64,000 bases of DNA from Grammothele lineata (lineage: Eukaryota > Basidiomycota > Agaricomycetes > Polyporales > Polyporaceae), in assembly GCA_002150815.3 (NCBI GenBank), contig NDFF03000382.1, positions 310,001-374,000 on the forward strand, written 5' to 3'. Position numbers and translations under genes: made by a program. The notes beneath the pieces are model-generated. The model searched no databases. It was not told the DNA's origin and worked only from the letters and a program-made list of their open reading frames with translations. How positions within the stretch are numbered: position 1 is the stretch's first letter; every line of letters starts with the position of its first letter. Shown here piece by piece: positions 55,862 through 64,000 of the stretch.

Positions 55862-56488
55862 TGTCGGGGGGAGGGGCGGGCGACGTGGAACGGGAGAGGA
55901 GCGAGCTAATTTATGGTGCGCTTCTGTGGGCTGCTGGACAGGCTGTGAGGCGCCCGGTGATGACACACGCAGGTCGAGAGCAGCCAAGCACGGCCCGTGG
56001 ACGAGTGGTCGAATGCGGTAGGGGAGGAGCTCAGCGGGGGCGGGGGGCGTGCGGGGCGGGCTGGGCTGAGCGGGCGGGGGCGTGGGTGGGGAGATGGGAG
56101 AGCGCAGAGAGAGGAGAGATCAAGGGCCGGGGCCGACGAGCGACACCTCAGCCGCGATTTGCCCAGCGAGCAGTCTCATAGGATTCCTCTCGCTACAAAT
56201 ATGTCCATCGCCCTTTTAGGACAGTCCACGCCGCCTCTTCGCTTCCCCACCGTGTCACACCGCCCCTGTCACGCCCTCCAGATCTCTCCTCCCTCCGCCC
56301 TCTCACAAGACCGGCAGCCACAGAATGCATTCAAGACGGCTGCCGAGCCCCGCACCAGCCCGTCGCCCGCCGGATCGCGCCCCAGACTCGGCGCAGTCGC
56401 TCTGCTCGACACACCCCCCGTGCCTCGTCGTCACATCATACACGTCCGCATTATCGCCAGAAAGGATACGTATGACATCGAACTCTCC
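55862..56488. other. Intergenic region between INO80 and FUM1
   Basis: About 630 bases, G-rich on the plus strand near 56020-56130, holding the INO80 promoter and the fumarase 3' UTR. Overlapping open frames on the plus strand have no recognisable content. Confidence 0.5.
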
Positions 56489-58715
56489 TCACGCCTCGTC
56501 GGGGTGCAGCATCAGCTCCGGACGGACTTTCTCATCAAACTCCTCCGGGGTCAAAAAGCCCAACGCGACCGTAGCCTCCTTCAGCGTCGTCCCCTCCTTG
56601 TGCGCCTTCTTCGCGCACTTCGCGACATCTGTACACAGAACAATGAGACACAGCCTTGTGAATCGCACGGTGGGCGTGAAAAGAAAAGAACGTACTGTCG
56701 TAGCCGAGATGGCTGTTCAGGATAGTCGCCAACATGAGCGACTCGTGCAAGAGGGTGTTGATGCGCTTCTCGTTCGCCTGGATACCAACAACGCAGTTCT
56801 TCGTGAACGAGCGTGACGCTATTCCAACATTAGCCCTTTGTTCGACATTCTTCATATAATAGAAATCAACGCACCGTCCGCGAGCAAACGAACGCTCTGG
56901 AGCACGTTCTTGATAATAACGGGCTTGAACACGTTCAGCTGTTCCCCATGTCAGAAAACAATGCTCATTGTCACGGCGCCAATAACATACCTCGAACTGG
57001 CCGTTCGACCCGGCAATGCTCACAACAGTCTGGTTTCCGATGACTTGCGCGGCAACCATGGTCATAGCCTCACACTGGGTGGGGTTCACCTTGCCAGGCA
57101 TGATACTGCTACCAGGCTCGTTCTCGGGCAGCTGAAGCTCCCCAAGACCACACCGGGGGCCAGAACCCAAGTACCGGATGTCGTTGGCGATCTTCATCAG
57201 CGAGCACGCAACAGTGTTCAGAGCACCGTGTGCCTCCACGAGCGCGTCGTGCGAGGCAAGTGCCTCGAACTGAAGGCGTGCCGGTCATGGGTCAGATGAG
57301 ATCTCTACTCAACGCCTGGAGATAACTATTACCTTATTCGGCGCCGTCTTGAACTCGAGACCGGTGATCTTCGAAATTTCAGCGGCGACCTTCACGTCGA
57401 AGCCCTTTTTCGTGTTCAAACCCTATAACACTACTCAGATCTCGTGTTCATGCACACAAGGGACCAACAATACTTACAGTGCCGACCGCCGTACCGCCCT
57501 GAGCGAGCAAGCTCAGACGGGGCAGGGTGTCCTTCACACGCTCGATGCCGTTCGTGAGCTGCTGAACGTAGCCGCTGAACTCTTGGCCAAGGGTAAGAGG
57601 CGTTGCATCCTGAACACAAACGTTTGTCGTTACTCTCATGCCGATCCTTGAGACCTAGGACAACACACCTGCAAGTGCGTACGGCCAATTTTGATGATGT
57701 GGTCAAACTCCTTCGCCTTAGCGTCGAGCGCATCTCGGAGTTCAACAAGAGCCGGGAGAAGCGAACGGTTGATCTCGGTGACAGCAGCGACGTGCATAGC
57801 CGTAGGGAACCTAGTGCCAGGTGAGCATCTGCTTGCAACTCTCTCAATATACACAATACTCACGTGTCGTTACTGCTCTGGCTCATGTTGACGTGGTCAT
57901 TAGGGTGCACCGGCTTCTTCGAGCCCCTCTCCCCACCAAGAATCTCGATGGCACGGTTCGAGATGACCTCGTTCACGTTCATGTTACTCTGCGTTCCACT
58001 GCCGGTTTGGAAGACAACCAGGGGGAACTCGTCGATGAGCTTTCCAGAGATGACCTTACGCAACATCCGTCAGCCGAAAGTCTCCGGCCACGACAACAGC
58101 GTAGACGCACCTCATCGGCCGCCTTCTGGATCGCCTCGCCAACCTTCGGGTCCATGCCATAGCCAACATTGACAACGGACGCCGCCTTCTTCAGCACACC
58201 AAACGCCTTGATGAGCGGCTCCGGCAAGCGTTCCGACGGCCCCCCAATGTCGAAGTTCTGCAGAGAACTAGCGAGGACAGACAGCCAGACAGAGGAGGAG
58301 GGCGTGGAGGTCAGGCACTACGCTTATCCGCGCCAAGCCCCCAAGAGCACGTACCGCTGCGTCTGCGCGCCCCAGTAGCGGTCAGCGGGCACCTGGAGCT
58401 CGCCGAAGGTGTCGCGCTCGATGCGGTACTTCTGTTCCTGAGCGGGAGGTCACTTCTTCGCTCTCTCCTCGGGCGACGAGCGGGGCACTCACCATGGCTA
58501 TCGCGGTCGATGAGAATAGGCGCGCCTGGGATGCACGCGCATTCTCGAGCTGGCCAGAGCCGAATGTGTATAGGGCAAGGGCCGGTCATGGGTCGGGCGG
58601 GCGGGGGTAACGGCGCGTGAATTGAGCGGGTGGAATCACATGAGCTCAGAAGAGGTATGGCGTCACTGGGCCCACTCACGAAGGCAGTCGCGCGGGCGAG
58701 ACGGATTCCAGCCAT
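56489..58715 (-). CDS. FUM1: Fumarate hydratase, class II (fumarase)
   Basis: Catalyses the reversible hydration of fumarate to L-malate in the mitochondrial citrate cycle. Start at 58715; [20 protein letters not shown] is spliced to [11 protein letters not shown], an Arg/Ser/Ala-rich mitochondrial presequence, followed by [20 protein letters not shown]. Family blocks follow: [23 protein letters not shown] text ([19 protein letters not shown]), [58 protein letters not shown] and the signature [17 protein letters not shown]. The C-terminus reads [22 protein letters not shown] at 56489. About nine introns. Met31 lies exactly at the end of the second exon (58493-58495), just before the mature enzyme, so a shorter cytosolic form could start there. 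It is divergent from PEX11. Confidence 0.96.
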
Positions 58716-59208
58716 TTTAGCAAGCGAGTAGAGTAGGGAGGGATGGGTGGGGGGAGAGTGCTCTCAGAGCTCTAATAGCGGAGGTGTAGTGATGTGTGCA
58801 GAAAACGTGGGGAGTTTAGGGAAAGCTCTTGCTGGCGCGACGCGCCCCCGCTTGCCGCGTGTTCCCGATCCTTCGCCCGATTTCGCCCGCGGGGCGCGGT
58901 CGCGAGGCTCGGTGCTTGGCCTCCGACGCGGAACCTGCTTTCCTCGGCGTCGAGACACCACTCGACGGCGTCGTTCGGACGACCTTCTCGTGCGCGCAGA
59001 TACGACACATCCTAGATGACTGCTTCGAGAACGCTTCGTACTTGTGCGCGTGTTTATCGCAGCGAGAATGCGGGGTAGATTCACGTGATACACTACCCCA
59101 GGTGCGGCGGCGCGGCGATATGACCTCGGGACCGCTCACGCACATATTACTACCGGCTCTCATTCCGCTTTCTCTCTCACCCTCACCGTTACTATACTCT
59201 CGTTCACG
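58716..59208. promoter_or_regulatory. Bidirectional promoter region FUM1 / PEX11
   Basis: These 493 bases lie between two divergent start codons and must contain both promoters. Short overlapping frames are present with no domain. A C/T-rich run precedes the PEX11 start (tctctctcaccctcaccg near 59171-59188). No specific site is assigned. Confidence 0.5.
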
Positions 59209-60231
59209 ATGGCAAGCGTCGCGTCCCAGGTCGTGCTTCATCCCGCTACTTCTCAGTCGCTCAAGCTCCTAGGAACCACCCTTGGCCGGGACAAGGTATG
59301 ACCTCATCCTCAGGGCAGGCGTGCTGTCAATGTGCTTAGCCGTCTCCCGCAGGTCTGCCGTGCTGTCCAATACTTCGCGCGGTTCTTCGCCTGGCTCCTG
59401 CTCTCGCGTGGTTACAAGATCCAGGCTGCTCGGTGGGATGCGCTCAAAGCGCACCTCGCACTGGGGCGGAAGCGTGAGTCTTAATCTGTCTTGAGCAGTG
59501 CGTATGATGACACGGATTACTACTAGTTATGCGCGTGGGCAAGTTCATGGAGAATGCGCAGGCCATTCTCAAGGCTCTGAACGCACCTGGCGAGACCGGG
59601 GAGCGTATCACAATGATTGGCCGGCAACTTGGATACTTCGGTTACCTCTTGCTCGACCAGTTCGCTTGGGTATGTCTCGTTATCGTTCCTGCTCGCAATC
59701 CATGCTCACAAAGCTTTACTATGACTCTTAGGCCCATGCTATCAAGTTCTACAACTTCATGCCCTCCACCGCACAGAAGCTCAACAAGCGCATCATGCAG
59801 TTCTGGTTTACGGGCATTGTGTTCAGCCTCATGCACGGTCTACTCAAGGTACCCTAGTTACCCTCTTCCTGATACATTTGGACTTAGTCGGTTGTGTGTT
59901 AGGCCGGTCGGCTCTCGAACGAGACCAAAAAGCTACAGGGCCAGACGTGGTCGGAGAAGAGCGCGGAGGCGGAGCGGGACCTCAAGCTCCACAACCTTCA
60001 AGTTGCCCGGGACGCAGTGCGCTATCAATTCATCATCGACATTCTCGACGTCTGGATCCCCGCTACCAACATCGGTCTTGTGAATATGAACGACGGCGTA
60101 CTCGGCATCTTCGGGTGAGTCCCTTCACGCTACACTGAGACTAGATCTTTGACGCGACTGGTCCCCATAGTTTCATTACCTCCATCATGGCTCTTCGTCA
60201 GCAGTGGTATGCGATGGCCGGTCAAAAGTAG
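59209..60231 (+). CDS. PEX11: Peroxisomal membrane protein PEX11
   Basis: Promotes elongation and division of peroxisomes at their membrane. Six exons (59209-59295, 59353-59473, 59527-59669, 59732-59848, 59903-60114, 60171-60231) give 246 residues, a normal length for the family. Seen: SVASQVVLHPATSQSLKLLG, DKVCRAVQYFARFFAWLL, LGRKLMRVGKFMENAQAILK, MIGRQLGYFGYLLLDQFAW, FWFTGIVFSLMHGLLKAGRL and a C-terminal IDILDVWIPATNIGLVNMND with GFITSIMALRQQW (blocks shown separately). Hydrophobic stretches are amphipathic, as expected for a membrane-remodelling protein. It is divergent from fumarase. In the same window the b2-like dehydrogenase ends in a peroxisome signal, but that is 28 kb away and probably coincidental. 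Confidence 0.94.
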
Positions 60232-60400
60232 TGGCGAGTTGTGTGGTATCAGGGGTTGTTTCTCGTATATTACCATTATATTACCATGCCTTTCGATATG
60301 CTAGTTGGAAGCTGTGATCCAAACGTTACCGCAGAGGAGCTTGGGTAGTCCACTAGGAGAAGTGGCAAAAGGGAGTTTGAGCGGGTAGAGTATACCACGG

Positions 60401-60892
60401 TCATGATGTGGTGGCGTTTGCATTTGCCAGCCTTTCGTTTCGTAGGCGGACATATTCTGCCCGTACCTCCTCCATAGCCTCAGGACCAGTACTGCTATGG
60501 CGTTGTGGTGAACAGAAGCTGGCGAAATAGCGGATGACTCACTACTGGAGCATGCAATCCTGGACCATCCTGTACTTCTCCTTACACTCCCATGCAACCG
60601 AGAATGTACGTCCCTCAGCACATTGGGCAAAGTCTGATACCTCATTTGAGGAGCAGCACAATACAAGCATGGATTGATCATACCTTTTACAATGGGATCG
60701 CACTGCTTGAGCGCGACCTCCTTCGTTTTCTTGAGGAGCGTCTCCTCTTCCCGACGTGAGAGCGTATTCATAGCAGACCGGACTGACCTGATGTTCGACT
60801 GGAGTCGGGGCCCAACGGGCGGAGGAGAGAAGGCGAGACGCCGGACGGCTCACCGCGCCGCCGCGATTGGTCCGGGCCAGCATGCCGCCCAT
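60401..60892 (-). CDS. CMC1: Cytochrome c oxidase assembly factor CMC1 (twin Cx9C protein)
   Basis: A small intermembrane-space protein that helps Cox1 maturation and copper handling in mitochondria. Four exons (60854-60892, 60684-60798, 60543-60633, 60401-60494) join in frame to 112 residues. Seen: MGGMLARTNRGGA, then MNTLSRREEETLLKKTKEVA, then a twin Cx9C motif: CDPIVKDFAQC (the DF restored across an intron) and CKEKYRMVQDC, 14 residues apart. The tail is helical (PEAMEEVRAEYVRLRNERLA). The Cys spacing and EEE(T)LLKK(T)KE(V)AL preface match Cmc1 rather than Cmc2 or Cox17. Oxidative import through Mia40 is known for this class. The first exon is the least certain part; an ATG inside exon 2 (MNTLSRREE) could also serve as start. 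Confidence 0.88.
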
Positions 60893-61011
60893 CTCGTATG
60901 ATCGTAATGGAGGCGAGCTGACTTGGTCGCAGTCGGACGACTTTGCTTCAACCCATTCTCTTCGCCAGCTGGTTGCTTGTCTGGTTCTGACTTTTGAATT
61001 TCTCAGTGATC
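60893..61011. promoter_or_regulatory. 119-bp bidirectional promoter CMC1 / LIP5
   Basis: Only 119 bases lie between the divergent start codons of CMC1 and the lipoyl synthase gene. Both promoters and leaders must overlap here. No TATA box is seen. Both products act in mitochondria, so shared control is plausible. Confidence 0.65.
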
Positions 61012-62506
61012 ATGCGTCTCTCGTCTTCGCAGCTCTCGACAGTTGTCCGCACAGCACGCGTCGCGCGCCCGCAAATGCGGTGTCTGGCTACTCCGTCCTC
61101 GTCGAAGCCGAACTTCAGCCAGACACTTGAGGACGGGCCTTCCTTGGACGACTTCATCGCAGACAGGGTTCCAGAACGCGTCGTGCTTGGGAACGCCAAA
61201 ACGTGAGCCCCCATCTGAATAATGCGTCCATCTATCCCTCCCCGCTGAGCAAGCAACGTACAGGCCAAGGTTGCCGTCTTTCCTGAAGACGAGCATCCCA
61301 AAGGGCTCTTCCTTCTCGAAGATCAAGAAGGACCTCCGTGGGCTCAATCTGCACACTGTTTGCGAGGAGGCACGCTGTCCTAACATTGGCGACTGCTGGG
61401 GCGGGAAGGAGGGCGTGTCCGAGGCGGAGGGACGGAGAGCCGCCACAGCGACGATCATGGTGCATCCGCAATGTTGAATCTATATCAAAGTGACGTCTGT
61501 GCTTACGGCCTCTACAGCTTATGGGAGATACGTGCACACGCGGATGCAGGTTCTGCTCAGTCAAGACCTCGAGGGCACCACCGCCCCTAGACCCCCATGA
61601 GCCGGAGAACACGGCCGAGGCCATCAGCCGGTGGGGTTTGGGGTACATCGTCCTGACCAGCGTGGACCGAGATGGTTGGTTTCTCTACATATAATCGTCT
61701 ATTTCAGTCGCTAATACTTGCCATAGACCTCGCGGACGGCGGTTGCCACCACTTTGCGGAGACTATCATGAAGATCAAGCAGAAGTACGGTGTTTCACCC
61801 CTCTGAATTCTAGTCGTTCTTACGCCGAATCACAGGGCCCCCCATATCCTTGTTGAGGCGCTTACCGGAGACTTTGCCGGCAATCTTGACCACGTTGCTA
61901 TAGTCGCGAAATCTGGCCTCGATGTATACGCGCACAACATTGAGACTGTCGAAGCGCTGACACCGTTCGTGCGCGATCGTCGGGCCACATTCAGGCAAAG
62001 TCTACGCGTCCTTGAGCATGCCAAGAAGCAAGGTGTCCGTGTGACGAAGACGAGCATCATGCTCGGCGTTGGCGAGAACGAGGAACAGATCATGGATGCG
62101 CTCAGAGGTCGGTTTCTCGCGCTTCCATCCCCGGCCTGTACTGACGTCAGGTCCAGAGCTTCGTAAAGTTAACGTCGATGTTGTAACTTTCGGTCAATAT
62201 ATGCGTCCAACCAAGAGACACATGAAAGTGGATCGGTATGTTGAACCCGCGGAGTTCGATCGTTGGAAGCAGGTCGCCGAGGACATGGGCTTCCTCTATG
62301 TCGCGAGTGGACCCCTTGTACGGAGTAGCTACAAGGTTAGTCAGATTGACCTTGATAGAATAGCAGGCAGCTTACCATTATTTGTACAGGCCGGCGAGTA
62401 TTTCATCGAAAACGTCCTCAGGGGCAAAGGCACTGAGAAGCGAGCGAAGAACCTCGTCGCTGGCGACGCCCTCGCCTCCGAGGAGACGAAGCTTCAGTCC
62501 TCATGA
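61012..62506 (+). CDS. LIP5: Lipoyl synthase, mitochondrial (radical SAM)
   Basis: Inserts two sulfurs into octanoyl groups on the lipoyl domains of mitochondrial dehydrogenases and the glycine cleavage system. Start at 61012 gives [20 protein letters not shown], a basic, Ser-rich mitochondrial presequence. Core motifs: [15 protein letters not shown], the auxiliary Fe-S cluster [13 protein letters not shown], the radical SAM motif CTRGCRFC (CxxxCxxC), [35 protein letters not shown] across an intron, [20 protein letters not shown] and [35 protein letters not shown], and the C-terminal [13 protein letters not shown] with the Arg-Ser-Ser-Tyr that ligates the sacrificed cluster. Seven or so short introns. 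A TTG upstream of the ATG is not used. The gene is divergent from CMC1 and followed by RPS28 on the same strand. Confidence 0.96.
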
Positions 62507-62812
62507 CACTTTCGCATAGATTTGTAGACACACGTACAGTTATCCACACGATGTATTCATAGCCTACACACCCGTAATATCTCCGCAATAGACCAACATG
62601 CTCACCTGTGAATCCATTCAGAGCAAATTCAGAGGGTCTGATATCGCTAGACGCCTATATCACGTGCCCGCGCCGTCGGAGCTGGATTCAGCCACCGGGA
62701 GATGCCGAGCGGGGTTCACAGTCAACTCTATCCAGTGAACCTTATTTTTCTGTCCAGTACACCAACCCAAAACCCACCGCCAGCGTCGTCCTCGGCCTCC
62801 CCTCTAGCAAAA
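62507..62812. other. Short intergenic region before RPS28
   Basis: About 300 bases with the LIP5 3' UTR and the RPS28 promoter; C-rich just before the RPS28 start (62765-62805). No other feature is seen. Confidence 0.5.
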
Positions 62813-63201
62813 ATGGTGAGCAAAGACATTTTGACGTTTGCATTGGCATTCACGCTGACTTGATGTATAGGACTCGTCAAAAGCTCCCGTTAAGCTCGCT
62901 ACCGTCATCAAGGTCCATAGTCTCACTGCTCTCGCGCACTTGGAAGCCCTCTGACAACGCACATTCTCTAACATGCAGGTCCTTGGCCGCACTGGCTCCC
63001 GTGGTGGTGTCACGCAAGTCCGTGTTGAGTTCATGGATGACCCCAGCCGGACGATCATCCGTAACGTGAAGGGCCCCGTCCGCGAGAAGGACATCCTGGC
63101 TCTCCTGGAGAGTGAGCGTGAGGCTCGGTGCGTCTATCTTCGATCGTTTCAGATCGTACGGCCTCTCATATCCACCTTGTGTCTGCAGCCGCCTGCGGTA
63201 G
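62813..63201 (+). CDS. RPS28: 40S ribosomal protein eS28
   Basis: Four exons (62813-62815, 62871-62912, 62979-63127, 63189-63201) give 68 residues, the normal length. As in RPL22 the first coding exon is ATG alone and the first intron (gtgagc) follows at once. The protein reads [60 protein letters not shown] and EREARRLR-stop (shown in blocks), almost the universal eukaryotic S28 sequence. The last coding exon is only 13 nt and supplies the final RRLR and stop codon. All phases agree. It is the smallest verified gene of the window. Confidence 0.97.
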
Positions 63202-63803
63202 ATTGCACTATCGTCGTCTGTTTTGTTGTCACATTACTTTTCTGCTCTGCCTCACGACGCACCCGCTTGTATGACCATGCCAATGCCACCATGCGCATGA
63301 CACGCATACACCCTACTCGTGCTAGGAGTATGATCGATGGCCTCAAGCACACAGTGGGAATGCAGGGTAAACGTGCGTCTTGGAGTATTCTTGCCGGATG
63401 CGAGATATTCCCGGCGTTCCATAACTAGGAATCCAGTGGTTCTGACAGCTGCTGCCGGCGGTATTGCGTTTTCATGTGCCGGAGGGCTCGCTCTCGCCTC
63501 GTCCGACATTACGACGTGTGTGCCAGGGCCAAGTCCATCGTAAGCTCTGCAGAGCGTTGAGCACCCCGCCTCCGAGAGTCCGACCGTGGCTGTGGCCTGA
63601 AGATCTCCCAGTGCGGTGTGGCGCACGATCGATAACGTTGGAGAGGCATGTGTGTGTCTCGGTCCTCTCTGCGAGCCAATTCGCTGCCGCCACCATGGTG
63701 TCCCTGCTCGGTCAGCGTATAAGACTGATCTCAGGATGAGCACTCGCCGCCGTAAACCTCGTAGTCCGCTACCCTTCTCTGTCTCCGCGTCTTGTGTCAT
63801 TCC
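63202..63803. other. Intergenic region, no gene recognised
   Basis: About 600 bases between RPS28 and the GT8-like gene. A 206-codon minus-strand frame (63252-63872) overlaps the start of that gene, has no domain and is judged spurious. No RNA or repeat is recognised. Confidence 0.45.
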
Positions 63804-64000
63804 ATGTCTAGCAGGGCCTACGTAACGCTTTGCACAGCGCCGGGCTATCTTTCGGGCGTGCTCGTGCTGCACGCCTCAATGGCCGCCGTGGGCACGCAGT
63901 ACCCTCTGGTGGTCATGGCCACGCCAAGTCTCTCGCAAGAGGCGCGCAGCATCCTCCAGAGCCGAGGGATCATCATCCGAGATGTAGATCATCTCCAACC
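63804..64000 (+). CDS. GT8-family glycosyltransferase (glycogenin/galactinol-synthase-like), N-terminal part only
   Basis: The gene runs off the right edge; about 65 residues are visible from the ATG at 63804. They read MSSRAYVTLCTAPGYLSGVL, then VLHASMAAVGTQYPLVVMAT, then SLSQEARSILQSRGIIIRDV and DHLQP. AYVTL near the N-terminus, a hydrophobic strand and the (Y/P)LVVM block followed by an acidic-basic helix are the start of a nucleotide-sugar binding fold of glycosyltransferase family 8. The catalytic DxD motif would lie beyond the window. The sugar donor and product cannot be told. A minus-strand overlapping frame is not coding. Confidence 0.75.
   Translation, partial: MSSRAYVTLCTAPGYLSGVLVLHASMAAVGTQYPLVVMATPSLSQEARSILQSRGIIIRDVDHLQ

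Noticed and set aside
63252..63872. 206-codon minus-strand open frame at the right end
   Set aside because: No domain, and it overlaps the start of the GT8-like gene, whose translation matches a known fold.

Overview
The window is nuclear DNA from a filamentous basidiomycete, most likely a wood- or litter-decaying agaricomycete. The evidence is: almost every gene is broken by introns of about 45-60 bp with GT/AG ends; genes are packed at one per roughly 2.8 kb on both strands; coding DNA is GC-rich; and the gene set pairs eukaryotic housekeeping genes with plant-cell-wall enzymes (a GH3 beta-glucosidase with part of a CBM1 visible, and a GH131 glucanase). I see no transposon, virus, CRISPR array, prokaryotic operon or confident tRNA. 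Species cannot be fixed from the sequence alone.

Layout. 0.7-9.1 kb (+): a type IIC-like (Na,K-ATPase-like) P-type ATPase and a three-LIM paxillin-like protein. 9.5-16.5 kb (-): two secreted carbohydrate-active enzymes in tandem (GH3, GH131), each with a TATA-like box and clustered SYGGRG (Cre1-type) motifs upstream. 17.8-22 kb: two unrecognised, probably lineage-specific proteins, convergent. 22.3-27 kb (-): a J-domain membrane protein and an orphan protein with seven predicted membrane segments and a long disordered tail. 28-31.2 kb: GAR transformylase (ADE8) convergent with a flavocytochrome b2-like dehydrogenase ending in SKL. 31.8-34.2 kb (+): a putative SAP/coiled-coil nuclear protein. 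35.2-37.2 kb (-): a Fus3/Kss1-class MAP kinase. 38.7-40.3 kb (+): a tandem double-cupredoxin, probably GPI-anchored. 41.3-44 kb: CBF5 divergent from RPL22. 44.2-55.9 kb (-): a DHX57/YLR419W-type DExH helicase, then INO80. 56.5-60.2 kb: fumarase divergent from PEX11. 60.4-63.2 kb: CMC1 divergent from lipoyl synthase, then RPS28. A GT8-like gene runs off the right edge at 64 kb.

How the genes fit together. Most are unlinked housekeeping functions, but several head-to-head pairs are functionally related: CBF5/RPL22 (ribosome and snoRNP), CMC1/LIP5 (mitochondrial respiration and lipoylation, only 119 bp between start codons), FUM1/PEX11 (organelle metabolism). The two CAZymes form a small plant-polysaccharide degradation block. 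Exon boundaries were placed by reading frames, GT/AG sites and family motifs by eye; coordinates of coding genes run from start codon to stop codon and include introns.

No clearly new multi-gene system was found. The best leads are the SKL-terminated b2-type dehydrogenase, the 12-nt micro-exon in the GH3 catalytic motif, the ATPase with altered cation-site residues, the LIM protein with two TG-repeat arrays, and the orphan 7TM protein.
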